Shown: positions 1 to 8,810, counted from the stretch's first letter. The stretch is 34,255 nucleotides of DNA from an uncultured Candidatus Saccharibacteria bacterium (GCA_903839515.1 CAIMCP010000045.1:1-34255); one strand, 5' to 3'. Notes: generated from the letters alone by a model not told the origin. Numbers and translations are program-made.

Positions 1-1155
1 GTTTTAGGAAGACAAAAAAATATTGCTTTAAGTGAGCTTGAATCCCTTTATGGAGCAAAAAATTTCACTAGGATTAATGATGATATAGTTGGCTGTGAGC
101 TAAATCCAGAAGATATAGATTTTCATAGACTCGGTGGAAGTGTGAAATTGGCCAGTTTTATAAGAGAATATAACTACACAGACTGGAATCATGTCGAAAA
201 ATCTATCACTAATGAAATTATCAATTTACTTAGTTTGCCAATTGAAGGCAAACTGCAATTTGGAATAAGCTCATATGGTTTTGACATCCAGTTAGGTAAA
301 TTAAGAAACTTAAGTCTTATTTTAAAAAATAAGATAAAGAATTCTGGCCAGTCGATTAGAATGATACCAAACCAAGAGCTACAGCTTAATAGTGCCCAAG
401 TTATCCATAACAAACTAATTGGACAAAAAGGCTTCGAAATATTAATCATAAAGTCCCGGTTTTCAACTATTATAGCCAAAACAACCGAGGAGCAGAATAT
501 AGACTCATACTCGATGAGAGATTATAATCGACCATTCAGAGATTCAAGAGTTGGTATGCTGCCACCAAAATTAGCTCAAATACTTATAAACTTAGCCAAA
601 CCTGCAGAAAACGATATTATCCTAGATCCATTTTGCGGCACTGGAGTTATCCTGCAAGAAGCAGTTATAGACAACCTGAGAGCTTATGGGACAGATATTG
701 ATCAAAGAATGATAGATTACTCGGACGGCAACCTAAAATGGCTAGAAAAGGCTCACAAAATAGATAAGCCTGTTATCTTAGAGCTAGGTGATGCTACAAA
801 CCATGAATGGCAATCATTTGACTGTGTCGCCTGCGAAACATACCTGGGGCAAGCCTACAGTTCCTACCCCGATAAATTGGTATTAAATAAGAATATTCAA
901 AATTGCGATACTATTATTTCGAAGTTCCTTATGAATATTCATGATCAATTACCAAAAGGTAAGTTTATGGCATTAGCATTACCGGCATGGGATGATAGAA
1001 TAAATAAATGCTTTATTAGCCTTCCCCTTCTTGACCATCTTGAAGATTTGGGTTATAATCGATTAAGATTTTCAATTATTCAGGACGAAAAATTATTTTA
1101 TCATCGTCCAGGACAAATTGTAGCGAGACAACTAATAGTTATAACTAGGAATTAA
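1..1155 (+). CDS. Trm11-like SAM-dependent RNA methyltransferase, 5'-truncated by the window edge
   Basis: The reading frame is open from base 1, so the GTG at 142 used in the ORF track is internal; at least 47 more residues (LGRQKNIALSELESLYG...) precede it. That N-terminal stretch resembles the start of Trm11/THUMP-type proteins. The C-terminal half is a Rossmann methyltransferase: a NRPFRDSRVGMLPPKLAQ lead-in, the SAM-binding motif DPFCGTG and an acidic GTDID motif. The family methylates guanosine N2 in tRNA; the target here is inferred. The usual catalytic motif IV (N/D-PPY) is replaced by CETYLG, so activity or specificity may differ. It ends 5 bp before rpmA on the same strand and may be cotranscribed with it. 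Family assignment is good, exact substrate unknown. Confidence 0.8.
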   Translation, partial: VLGRQKNIALSELESLYGAKNFTRINDDIVGCELNPEDIDFHRLGGSVKLASFIREYNYTDWNHVEKSITNEIINLLSLPIEGKLQFGISSYGFDIQLGKLRNLSLILKNKIKNSGQSIRMIPNQELQLNSAQVIHNKLIGQKGFEILIIKSRFSTIIAKTTEEQNIDSYSMRDYNRPFRDSRVGMLPPKLAQILINLAKPAENDIILDPFCGTGVILQEAVIDNLRAYGTDIDQRMIDYSDGNLKWLEKAHKIDKPVILELGDATNHEWQSFDCVACETYLGQAYSSYPDKLVLNKNIQNCDTIISKFLMNIHDQLPKGKFMALALPAWDDRINKCFISLPLLDHLEDLGYNRLRFSIIQDEKLFYHRPGQIVARQLIVITRN

Positions 1156-1160
1156 TTTAT

Positions 1161-1433
1161 ATGTCACACGTCAAAGCTGGTGGATCAGCAAAAAATACTC
1201 GAGATAGTCCAGGTAAAAGACTTGGTGTTAAATTATATGCCGGCCAAAAAGTTACAGTTGGTCAAATTATTGTTAGACAAGTTGGTCTTACGAAAAGAGC
1301 TGGTAAAGGCACAATGCTTAGCCGCAACTTCTCTATTCACGCTGCTAAAGATGGCGTAGTTGGTTTTAGAACACGTAAAGTCACAAGATTTACAGGTCGT
1401 TCAGTTCGAAGAACTGAAGTGTTTGTAGATTAA
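1161..1433 (+). CDS. rpmA: 50S ribosomal protein L27
   Basis: 90 aa. The N-terminal signature AGGSAKNTRDSPGKRLGVK matches L27, whose N-terminal tail reaches the peptidyl transferase centre. The middle part (GQIIVRQVG, then FSIHAAKDGVVGF) also fits. There is no long N-terminal extension of the kind cleaved by Prp in Firmicutes. No clear Shine-Dalgarno is seen (attaatttatATG). It follows the Trm11-like gene by 5 bp, so it is probably translated from that transcript or from a promoter inside it. It is not beside rplU, its usual operon partner, which is about 31 kb away on the other strand. It converges on the receiver-domain gene with a 12-bp gap and no visible terminator. Confidence 0.95.
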   Translation: MSHVKAGGSAKNTRDSPGKRLGVKLYAGQKVTVGQIIVRQVGLTKRAGKGTMLSRNFSIHAAKDGVVGFRTRKVTRFTGRSVRRTEVFVD

Positions 1434-1445
1434 TACATATCTCTC

Positions 1446-1844
1446 TTAAATTATATATTTGATTCTATCTATTACTTCACTGATAACTATTTGAGATTTT
1501 ACTAGATAATCATCAGCCCCTAGACCCTTTGCCTTTTCTTGGTCAGAGTCTTGTCCAAGTGCAGTCAGCATGATTACCTTTATTTGAGCTGTGGCTGGGG
1601 TATTTTTAAGAATATCTAAAACTTCAAAGCCACTAATTTTTGGCATCATTACATCTAATATAATCATATCCGGATGATATTCGACTGCCGTAGCCAATGC
1701 ATCCTCTCCGTTGTCTACCCTCTTAACCTCAAACCCTTCATTCTCAAGACGTTTAACATAAACACCAGCCATAGCATTATCATCCTCAACTATAAGGATT
1801 TTCTTCTTTATTTGACCTGAGATGTTATTCGAGTTTTGATCCAT
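1446..1844 (-). CDS. Stand-alone response regulator receiver (REC) protein
   Basis: 132 aa, a single CheY-like receiver domain with no output domain. ILIVEDD supplies the acidic pocket (E20/D21), D64 in MIILDVMMP is the phosphoacceptor, T94 in IMLTA and K116 in YLVKS complete the switch residues. About 12 residues (MDQNSNNISGQI) precede the domain. No histidine kinase is in the window, so the partner is unknown. It may work by protein-protein contact, as CheY/Spo0F-type proteins do (inference). It lies downstream of pyrG with a 30-bp gap that contains a TATAAT box on its strand (1863-1868), suggesting its own promoter. Confidence 0.93.
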   Translation of the reverse strand: MDQNSNNISGQIKKKILIVEDDNAMAGVYVKRLENEGFEVKRVDNGEDALATAVEYHPDMIILDVMMPKISGFEVLDILKNTPATAQIKVIMLTALGQDSDQEKAKGLGADDYLVKSQIVISEVIDRIKYII

Positions 1845-1862
1845 AAAATACTACCTATGCTA

Positions 1863-1868
1863 ATTATA
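1863..1868 (-). promoter_or_regulatory. Probable -10 box for the receiver gene
   Basis: TATAAT on the minus strand ends 18 nt before the ATG at 1844, giving a predicted leader of about 11 nt. A weak AGG lies in the leader. No good -35 was found. Confidence 0.4.
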
Positions 1869-1874
1869 GTACTT

Positions 1875-3470
1875 TTAGAGCATACTCCCAATAAAACCAT
1901 CAAACATTGGATGTACCCTATTAGGTCTTGATTTGAACTCGGGATGGAATTGGCTTGCCATGAAAAACTTATTATTAGTAGCTTCTATAATTTCTACTAG
2001 CTTATTGTCGGGAGAGGTTCCTACTGCCCTTATTCCCCACTCTTCATAACTTGATCTATAGTCGTTGTTGCATTCATATCTGTGTCTATGTCTTTCGGTG
2101 ATTCTTTTCTCTCTATATAGATTAGCTGCAATAGATTTTGACTGAAGCACACAAGGATAATCCCCTAGTCTCATCGAGCCACCAGTATTCTCTTTGCCTA
2201 TTTGATCATTCATAGTAGATATAACTAGATTATTGGAATCAGGATTGATTTCTTGTGAGTTGGCGTCTTGAATACCATAATTTCGTGCTGCAGCAATAAC
2301 AGCAACCTGTAAGCCTAAACAGAGTCCTAAATACGGGATATCATTTTTAAGTGCATATTGTGCTGAACATATCTTTCCCTCTACGCCTCTAATTCCAAAA
2401 CCACCTGGAATCAATATGCCATCCACACTGTTTAGAGCCTTTTCCCTCTTTTTATCATTTGTCATGTCTTCAGCATCAATCCACCTTATATCGACATCAC
2501 AGTTATTTGACCAAGCTGCAACTCTTAAAGCCTCGAATACTGACATATAGGTATCCGCATTATCTAAGTATTTCGCAACAAAACCAACAGTTACTTTTTT
2601 GTCATATTTTTTAGTGGCCTTATCTACTACTTCAATCCATTGATCAATTTTTGGTTTTTTGGTTTTCAAATCAAGTTTTTTAGCTATTACATCCACCAAG
2701 CCTGTCTTTTCAAGCGTTAATGGAACTTTATATATTGTGCTTTCATTCGGAACTAGGGCAATTGACTGCTCACTAATACCACAAAAAAGACTCAATTTTT
2801 TGAGAATTGTTTTCTTGGATGGTTCTTCACTTCGGACAACTAAAATATCTGGAATAATGCCCAAGCTACGAAGATCTCTTACAGAATTCTGAGCAGGCTT
2901 AGTCTTAAATTCTTGACTAGCTCCAAGATATGGAAGATAAACTACATGTACATAAACGCAGTTTTCTCGTCCTACTCTTAGACTAAACTCCCTAATTGCC
3001 TCTATGAAACTTAGCGATTCATAATCACCCACCGTACCACCGATCTCAACAATATGAACATCGAAGCCTTCACCAGCAATCTGAATATAATCTTGAATTT
3101 TTCCAGTAACATGAGGAATGATTTGAATAGAATGACCGCCGGATTTACCATCACGTTCGTCTTGAATAACGTTCATTAGTACCCTACCACTCATCAAGCT
3201 ACTACTTTGGGTTAATTCTTCATCTAAAAATCTTTCATAATGGCCAAGATCTAAATCAGTCTCAGCTCCATCTTTTGTAACGAAACATTCACCGTGTTCT
3301 CTTGGATTTAGGGTTCCTGCGTCTATATTAAGATAAGGGTCACATTTTTGGATATTAACACTAAGGCCTCTAGCTTTAAGCAAATTACCGATTGAGGCGG
3401 CTGTTATACCCTTGCCTAATCCAGACAAGACTCCACCTGTTACAAATATATACTTAGTCGGTTTCTTCAT
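1875..3470 (-). CDS. pyrG: CTP synthase (glutamine-hydrolysing)
   Basis: 531 aa, normal length. The N-terminal amidoligase domain begins FVTGGVLSGLGKGITAAS (P-loop) and includes the CDPYLNIDAG and EIGGTVGDYES motifs. The C-terminal class I glutamine amidotransferase has the nucleophile C384 in LGLCLGLQ, an oxyanion region IPGGFG and the H509/E511 pair in FHPEF. It makes CTP from UTP, ATP and glutamine. The gene stands apart from other nucleotide genes; pyrH, which often sits in the rpsB operon, is absent from the window. A GAGGTG ribosome binding site lies 10 nt before the ATG and a plausible promoter lies upstream. Confidence 0.97.
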   Translation of the reverse strand: MKKPTKYIFVTGGVLSGLGKGITAASIGNLLKARGLSVNIQKCDPYLNIDAGTLNPREHGECFVTKDGAETDLDLGHYERFLDEELTQSSSLMSGRVLMNVIQDERDGKSGGHSIQIIPHVTGKIQDYIQIAGEGFDVHIVEIGGTVGDYESLSFIEAIREFSLRVGRENCVYVHVVYLPYLGASQEFKTKPAQNSVRDLRSLGIIPDILVVRSEEPSKKTILKKLSLFCGISEQSIALVPNESTIYKVPLTLEKTGLVDVIAKKLDLKTKKPKIDQWIEVVDKATKKYDKKVTVGFVAKYLDNADTYMSVFEALRVAAWSNNCDVDIRWIDAEDMTNDKKREKALNSVDGILIPGGFGIRGVEGKICSAQYALKNDIPYLGLCLGLQVAVIAAARNYGIQDANSQEINPDSNNLVISTMNDQIGKENTGGSMRLGDYPCVLQSKSIAANLYREKRITERHRHRYECNNDYRSSYEEWGIRAVGTSPDNKLVEIIEATNNKFFMASQFHPEFKSRPNRVHPMFDGFIGSML

Positions 3471-3500
3471 GACCGCTTTTCACCTCTATTTATTGGTTAA

Positions 3501-3530
3501 ATACTACCCTATTTTCAGTCCCTTTAGCAA
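3501..3530 (-). promoter_or_regulatory. Candidate pyrG promoter
   Basis: Minus-strand TTGCTA (3530-3525), 18-nt spacer, TAGTAT (3506-3501). The predicted start lies about 24 nt before the pyrG ATG and leaves the GAGGTG site (3486-3481) in the leader. Both boxes match consensus at 4 of 6 positions. Confidence 0.4.
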
Positions 3531-3538
3531 GTATTTTA

Positions 3539-4756
3539 TTAACTTTGTGGAAGTATTCCGAGTGCAGCATTTAGTTGAGCGTCATCACCAGCCTTAACTT
3601 GGTCTCTAGTTAGTGTCACTGTTTTGTCTGGAGTAATACCTTTGTGCTGAATATTTTGACCGTTGGGTCGATACCATTTAGCAACGGTTATTTTAGCTTC
3701 TGCACCGCCTGAAAGGTTAAATATTTGTTGTACTACCCCTTTTCCGAAAGTCTTGACTCCAACTATAGTCGCATCGTTATGATCATGCATTGCTCCTGCA
3801 ACAATTTCACTAGCGCTAGCACTTCCAGCGTCTACTAGAACAACCGTTGGGATGCCATGTAAAATATTTCCACCAGTAGCATTATTAGTAGCCAATATTT
3901 GAGTTTGATTCTTCTCTTGCATCACCATTTCACCCTGATTAAGCCAAAGACTTGATACACCAACAGCCGCCGTGACCAAACCTCCTGGGTTGCCCCTAAG
4001 ATCTAATACGATTCCATTAACCTTATCTTTTACAAAGGTTTGCGCTGCCTTCTGGGCTAGATCGGCAGTGTCCTGGGTAAATTGACTAATTTCAATATAG
4101 CCGATATTATTCCCGATTATTTTGGAAGTTACACTAGGAATGGTGATGTTTTGTCTTTTTATCTTAAAGGTTAGCTCCTGATTACCGTCTCTCAAAACAT
4201 TCAATGTTACATATGTATTTTCCGGACCTCTTATTTTACTTACAGCCACATCTACATTCATGCCAGTAGTGCTTTGCTTATTTATTGAAGTTATAATGTC
4301 CTGTGCCTGCAAGCCAGCTTTATCTGCAGGAAAACCAGTCAATGGAGACACTATGATTAATTGCTTATTAGCATTAAGTCCCATTTGAGCACCGATACCA
4401 CTAAAAGATTCATTCAGTTGATTATTAAAGTCTTTCGTTTGGCTTGCATTGAAATATTCTGTATATTGATCATTCGTAGAATTAGCTAGTCCTGTTTTTA
4501 ATCCATCAAGTACTTGTGCATTAGTAAGGGTTCCATCGTAGTTCTCGCGAATTATTTTATATAGCTGATTAACAGATGAATAATCTACGTTGGCAGACAA
4601 CTCCTTATTAACATTTGGATTTTTTCCGAAATATATGTTTCCATTTCCGAAATTTTCACCTAGGAAAAAAATACCAATTCCAATAATAACTAGAACTAAA
4701 TATAAATAACTTTTCTTATTATTAATTTTCCTTTTTACCAAAACAAGTACCCCCAT
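3539..4756 (-). CDS. S41-family C-terminal processing peptidase with PDZ domain
   Basis: 405 aa. A short basic N-terminus and one transmembrane segment (about 17-33) anchor the protein with its protease outside. A PDZ domain spans about 118-200 (FSGIGAQMG ... SPADKAGL-like turn). The tail-specific protease domain follows: LDLRGNPGG, then S314 in AGSASASE, K339 in TFGKG and Q343, with the same 25-residue Ser-Lys spacing as CtpB. It is the last gene of the ftsE-ftsX-hydrolase-protease run, 61 bp after the CHAP hydrolase, so it may process cell-wall hydrolases or their regulators (inference). A TATAAT box 24 nt before the ATG (4786-4781) may provide extra transcription. No Shine-Dalgarno is seen. 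Confidence 0.92.
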   Translation of the reverse strand: MGVLVLVKRKINNKKSYLYLVLVIIGIGIFFLGENFGNGNIYFGKNPNVNKELSANVDYSSVNQLYKIIRENYDGTLTNAQVLDGLKTGLANSTNDQYTEYFNASQTKDFNNQLNESFSGIGAQMGLNANKQLIIVSPLTGFPADKAGLQAQDIITSINKQSTTGMNVDVAVSKIRGPENTYVTLNVLRDGNQELTFKIKRQNITIPSVTSKIIGNNIGYIEISQFTQDTADLAQKAAQTFVKDKVNGIVLDLRGNPGGLVTAAVGVSSLWLNQGEMVMQEKNQTQILATNNATGGNILHGIPTVVLVDAGSASASEIVAGAMHDHNDATIVGVKTFGKGVVQQIFNLSGGAEAKITVAKWYRPNGQNIQHKGITPDKTVTLTRDQVKAGDDAQLNAALGILPQS

Positions 4757-4780
4757 AAAAAATTATTAACTGCTCTTTTA

Positions 4781-4786
4781 ATTATA
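4781..4786 (-). promoter_or_regulatory. Possible -10 box for the S41 peptidase gene
   Basis: TATAAT on the minus strand in the 61-bp gap after the hydrolase gene, 24 nt before the ATG. No convincing -35 seen. Confidence 0.35.
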
Positions 4787-4817
4787 GACAACTATGAACT
4801 AAATAACTAAATCAATT

Positions 4818-5972
4818 CTAATGAATAAAGTAATATCCACTATAAGATCTTTGTTTTGCGTAGAACTTACCATCTAAATTAGTATTCATCTCAAATGTAT
4901 CAATATATCCTGCTGGAACTACAGATCCAGCATATGACTCCCCTGGAACTGCTACGACTATCATGACATGTCCCCACTGTCCTGAGGTCTTAACTGCTAT
5001 AGCTCCGTCTTCCGGTGTTTGATCGACTGGATGATTTGAGTAATTAATCCAGTATTTTGCATCGCCGGTTACAGTGAAATCTCGATGTCCCTCGACTGAT
5101 GTAAAGTACCAATATGCGAATGAAGTACATTCACGGTTAGGAAATCCCCCTGAAGTTGTAAGTGAATCTTCCTGGGCATTACACCAAGGCATAGGATATC
5201 CTCCATTGCCCTGACCCTGTCCAGCGTCACATGCACCACCCGCTCCAGAACTGTTAGGTGGGATAATATTCCCTGATCCAATTGAGTTTAGTATTGCCTG
5301 CTGGGCCCTTAACGTTGCAATCTTATCTTTATTGGATGATATCTGCTGATTGTAAGTATCTTGTTGGCCTTGGTTATATCCTAGCATTGATTGCTGTTTT
5401 TGCTGGTCAGAAGAAAGTTGATCATTTTGTGCCTTCTGAACAAGGAGTGTTTGCTGAACCTGGGCTTTTTGGGTATTTAGTTGGTTTTGAAGTTCAGCAA
5501 TTTGACTGAGTGTTTTTTGAATTTTACCCTCTACGGCTTTTTGATAAGTTTGTTGATCTACAAAAACGCTAAGATTCTTGCTAGATGCAAGCATTTCTAT
5601 AGTATCTATTGATCCACTTACGTAAATTGCACGAACATCTGAGGCCAATACTTGTTTTTGATAGTCTAAATCTACTTGTGATTTATCTATTTTTGCCTGA
5701 AGATTTAATATGCTTTGTTGGCTCGCATTAATTGCTGCTTGGGCGGCATTTATTTGGCTCTGAAGAATACTTATTGCATTTTGGTAACTAGTTGCTTGAA
5801 CCTGAAGCGAATCTAAATTCGACTTCGCAGAATTATTCTGGTCTTGAAGATTATTAATTTGCTGCTGTAAACTATCTGCACTCACTAACGGAGCAGAAAG
5901 CAAAACAATGGCACCCATTGCCAATAGTGCAAAACTGCGGTTAATTCTTTTTAATATTTTGATTTTATTCAT
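4818..5972 (-). CDS. Secreted coiled-coil CHAP-domain peptidoglycan hydrolase (PcsB/CwlO-like layout)
   Basis: 384 aa. Signal peptide: basic start, hydrophobic core (about 13-28) and likely cleavage after VSA (A32). Residues 34-228 are a long Gln/Asn/Ala-rich coiled coil with SLQQQINNLQDQN heptads, interrupted by a DVRAIYVSG segment as in PcsB-type proteins. A Gly/Ser linker leads to a C-terminal CHAP domain: catalytic C282 in RECTSFAYW, H335 in WGHVMIV and an acidic/polar residue in FEMN. It should cut peptide bonds in peptidoglycan. It lies directly downstream of ftsE-ftsX; in Gram-positives FtsEX activates such coiled-coil hydrolases at the septum. This context makes a division hydrolase the best reading. 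Confidence 0.92.
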   Translation of the reverse strand: MNKIKILKRINRSFALLAMGAIVLLSAPLVSADSLQQQINNLQDQNNSAKSNLDSLQVQATSYQNAISILQSQINAAQAAINASQQSILNLQAKIDKSQVDLDYQKQVLASDVRAIYVSGSIDTIEMLASSKNLSVFVDQQTYQKAVEGKIQKTLSQIAELQNQLNTQKAQVQQTLLVQKAQNDQLSSDQQKQQSMLGYNQGQQDTYNQQISSNKDKIATLRAQQAILNSIGSGNIIPPNSSGAGGACDAGQGQGNGGYPMPWCNAQEDSLTTSGGFPNRECTSFAYWYFTSVEGHRDFTVTGDAKYWINYSNHPVDQTPEDGAIAVKTSGQWGHVMIVVAVPGESYAGSVVPAGYIDTFEMNTNLDGKFYAKQRSYSGYYFIH

Positions 5973-6041
5973 TTTGATTTTATTAGTATAACCATTATTA
6001 AATATATCATACCCCCTTAAGTCTGTAAATTAATTAAGAAT

Positions 6042-6992
6042 CTATTTAGAAGTTCGAAGTTTTAAGTATCTTGCAGTTGCCACAATAGAGAAAAGTACGC
6101 CCAGTAATACTCCAATTAGTATTTGAGCAGATAGTAAAATCCAAAAATGATCATTAAAGAATTTCGTTGCATAGCTTATATCCAACAAACCAAGACTACT
6201 AGCCTGTAGTGAAGATGAAAATATAGTAAACATAATTTTTATTACGGCAACTGAAATCAATGCCGAAATAAAACCATAAATTGCTGCTTCAACTACGAAT
6301 GGACCGCGAATATACCAAGGCCTAGCTCCCAATAATCTCATTATAGTTATTTCATCTTTTCTATTAAATATAGCCATTCTTAGAGTATTAAATATTATAA
6401 GAGCAGAAACTAGTGCGAATATTCCTATTCCAATTAATCCAGCCTCCCTCATTACACTCGTTGCCTTAGCGATTCTGTCAATTGCCTGCTTTCTGTCTCC
6501 GGAATATGAGATACCTAGCTGCTTATCTTGAAGTTTTATAAATTGTTTCTGATTAATGAAATTCTTCAAATCCTGAATTTTGTTAATATCTACTGGGGTG
6601 ATATTGATACTTGCTGGCAAAGGATTACTAGTTTCACTAACTGCTTGGAGTAGGTTTTGGTTGTTGGCATTATCTGCCTTATATATTGCCAAAGCTTCAT
6701 CCTTAGAAATATACTCAACTTTTTTTACGTTAGAGAGTCCTTTGACTTGTACTTCAAAATATTTTAACTGAGTGCTCGTTACTGAATCACTAAGATAAAC
6801 GGTAATACTGATTTTATTATTAATTTGAGTAATGGTGTTACTGAATGTAACGTTTGCTATATACAAGAACAAACTAATGAATAGTGTTACCGTCATTACT
6901 GCAACTGCCGGTAAAGCTAGAGAAAGATTCCTGAAAAAATTAACAAAACCTGCTTTTAGCACTCTATAAAGTGTAATCATCGACTTCTTCAT
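6042..6992 (-). CDS. ftsX: Cell division ABC transporter permease FtsX
   Basis: 316 aa. Cytosolic N-terminus, first TM about 21-46 (LALPAVAVMTVTLFISLF), an extracellular domain about 50-170 (VTVYLSD-like, VKKVEYISKDEAL), then three C-terminal TMs with the FtsX landmark IFNRKDEITIMRLLGA. It pairs with FtsE to form the ATP-driven complex that controls septal peptidoglycan hydrolases from across the membrane. It overlaps the end of ftsE by 4 nt (ATGA), indicating translational coupling, and is followed by the CHAP hydrolase that is its probable partner. Confidence 0.96.
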   Translation of the reverse strand: MKKSMITLYRVLKAGFVNFFRNLSLALPAVAVMTVTLFISLFLYIANVTFSNTITQINNKISITVYLSDSVTSTQLKYFEVQVKGLSNVKKVEYISKDEALAIYKADNANNQNLLQAVSETSNPLPASINITPVDINKIQDLKNFINQKQFIKLQDKQLGISYSGDRKQAIDRIAKATSVMREAGLIGIGIFALVSALIIFNTLRMAIFNRKDEITIMRLLGARPWYIRGPFVVEAAIYGFISALISVAVIKIMFTIFSSSLQASSLGLLDISYATKFFNDHFWILLSAQILIGVLLGVLFSIVATARYLKLRTSK

Positions 6993-7669
6993 AGACGATA
7001 ACTCGCGTTAGTTCTGTCACTTACGATCTTGCCATTCTCAATTGTAACAACTCTTCTTTTTAACTTATTAACAATTTCCTGGTTATGCGTAGTCAAAAGT
7101 ACGGTTGTTCCAAATCTGTTGATTTTTTCTAAAACTTTTATAACGTCCCATGCGTATTTTGGATCAAGGTTTCCTGTTGGCTCATCGGCAATTAGTATTT
7201 TTGGCTGTCTTACAATAGCCCTAGCAATAGCAACTCTTTGCCTTTCGCCACCCGAAAGTTCATAGGGCATATTATCTGATTTGTTCTTTAAATTTACTAT
7301 ATCTAAAACCCTAGGAACTGTATTATTAATTTCTTTAGTGCTAACTCCAACAATCTCTAGAGCAAATGCAACATTTTCGAAAACTGTTCGGTTTGGCAAT
7401 AATTTAAAGTCTTGAAATACTACGCCGATTTTCCTCCTAAGTAGTGGAATATCCTTATCCTTGAGTTTGTCATAGTCGATACCTCCAACTACGATTTTTC
7501 CTGAAGTTGGTTTTTCTTCTCTAGTTAATAATCTAAGTAGAGTAGTTTTTCCGGCTCCACTCTGACCAACGACAATCACAAATTCCTTAGGCTCAATATG
7601 TAAATTTATACGCTCAATAGCTGTAGATTTACGATTGTAAATTTTTGATACCCTGTCTAATAAAATCAT
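6989..7669 (-). CDS. ftsE: Cell division ATP-binding protein FtsE
   Basis: 226 aa ABC ATPase. Walker A VGQSGAGKTT, Q-loop VFQDFKLLPNRTVFENVAFAL (FtsE-typical), signature LSGGERQRVAIARA, Walker B ILIADEPTGNLDP and the switch His in LTTHNQE are all intact. It powers FtsX to regulate cell-wall hydrolysis during division. It is first in the run ftsE-ftsX-hydrolase-S41 protease and has an extended -10 box 11 nt before the ATG, so its mRNA should start only a few nt upstream of the start codon. Confidence 0.97.
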   Translation of the reverse strand: MILLDRVSKIYNRKSTAIERINLHIEPKEFVIVVGQSGAGKTTLLRLLTREEKPTSGKIVVGGIDYDKLKDKDIPLLRRKIGVVFQDFKLLPNRTVFENVAFALEIVGVSTKEINNTVPRVLDIVNLKNKSDNMPYELSGGERQRVAIARAIVRQPKILIADEPTGNLDPKYAWDVIKVLEKINRFGTTVLLTTHNQEIVNKLKRRVVTIENGKIVSDRTNASYRL

Positions 7670-7680
7670 ATGTTAAATCT

Positions 7681-7689
7681 ATTATACCA
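7681..7689 (-). promoter_or_regulatory. Extended -10 promoter of ftsE
   Basis: TGGTATAAT on the minus strand; the box ends 11 nt before the ATG, predicting a leader of about 5 nt. A weak -35 (TTCAAC, 7709-7704) lies 17 nt upstream. Confidence 0.55.
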
Positions 7690-7724
7690 AAAGCGTAATC
7701 ATTGTTGAAGGATGATTAAATTTC

Positions 7725-8801
7725 TTAAATATAATCAAGATATGCATCTATTAATTTCTCGATATTTCCGTCAAGAACAGAATCCACATCGGAAGTTTCA
7801 TAGCCAGTTCTTAGGTCTTTAACTTGCTTATAAGGATGAACGACATAGGATCTAATCTGATTTCCCCATTCTGCTGACTGACTGGGGCCTTTAATGTCTG
7901 CAATATCATCCTTATGCTGCTCGATGCTTAGCTGGGCAAGTTTCGAACGGATAATAGTCATAGCTAGTTCCTTATTTTGAACCTGGCTTCTTTCATTTTG
8001 AATCGCAACATTTATTCCCGTTGGCAAATGAGTAATTCTGACGGCAGAATCTGTCGTGTTTACTGACTGACCACCATGGCCACCTGCTCTATATACATCA
8101 ATCTTGAGATCCTTAGGGTCTATCGTTAATTCTTCTGGAGCATCGATGACCGGCATGACTTCGACCTTAGCGAAACTTGTCTCTCGAGAATTACTAGAAT
8201 TAAAAGGACTTAATCTAACCAACCTATGAACACCATGCTCACCTTTTGCAAGACCATATAAATCAGATCCATCTATCTCCAAAGTAACACTCTTCAAACC
8301 TGCTTCTTCCCCTGTAGACTCGTTTATTATCTTAACTTTAAACTTATTTTTATCTGCCCAACGACTGTACATCCTGAGTAACATTTGTGTCCAGTCTTGT
8401 GCATCGGTACCACCTGCACCCGCATAAATACTTATAATTGCATTATTAGAATCATATGGCCCGGTGAATCTCATCTGAATTTTAAGGGCTTCATATTGGG
8501 CTCTAATACTGTCAATTAATTCATTGATATCATTTTCTATATTGTCATCTTTGAGTTTAGATAAATCCTCAAGATAAACCATATCCTGATTAATTTTTTT
8601 CCACGGTTCAATTTTTTTTTGAATCGATGCTAGTTCTTGCATTGTCTTTTGGGCTTTTTCTGAGTTACTCCAAAAATCTGAGTCTTTAGACATTTCTAAT
8701 AAATGTTTTTCTTTATCTAATAATTCGATATATTTAATTTTTTTTAAAGATTCATCTACTAGAGCTTTTAACTCTGATATTTGTTTCTCGAACTTTTCCA
8801 T
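7725..8801 (-). CDS. prfB: Peptide chain release factor 2 (RF2)
   Basis: 358 aa. The stop-codon reading motif SPF (198-200) marks RF2, which recognises UAA/UGA; GGQ (243-245) in [17 protein letters not shown] triggers peptide release. The N-terminal helical region aligns from the start of normal RF2 and is read in a single frame. The autoregulatory in-frame UGA with +1 frameshift found near codon 25 in many bacteria is absent, so that feedback is lost. An AAGGAA site overlapping the M16 stop codon precedes the ATG. The 9-bp gap indicates cotranscription with the M16 peptidase and secA. Confidence 0.97.
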   Translation of the reverse strand: MEKFEKQISELKALVDESLKKIKYIELLDKEKHLLEMSKDSDFWSNSEKAQKTMQELASIQKKIEPWKKINQDMVYLEDLSKLKDDNIENDINELIDSIRAQYEALKIQMRFTGPYDSNNAIISIYAGAGGTDAQDWTQMLLRMYSRWADKNKFKVKIINESTGEEAGLKSVTLEIDGSDLYGLAKGEHGVHRLVRLSPFNSSNSRETSFAKVEVMPVIDAPEELTIDPKDLKIDVYRAGGHGGQSVNTTDSAVRITHLPTGINVAIQNERSQVQNKELAMTIIRSKLAQLSIEQHKDDIADIKGPSQSAEWGNQIRSYVVHPYKQVKDLRTGYETSDVDSVLDGNIEKLIDAYLDYI

Positions 8802-8810
8802 CTTATTTCC

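Noticed and set aside
7697-7716. Terminator between prfB and ftsE (ATCAT...ATGAT)
   Set aside because: The inverted repeat is only 5 bp, lacks a good T run and overlaps the ftsE promoter region.
7725-8801. Programmed +1 frameshift in prfB
   Set aside because: The frame is continuous through the conserved N-terminal domain.
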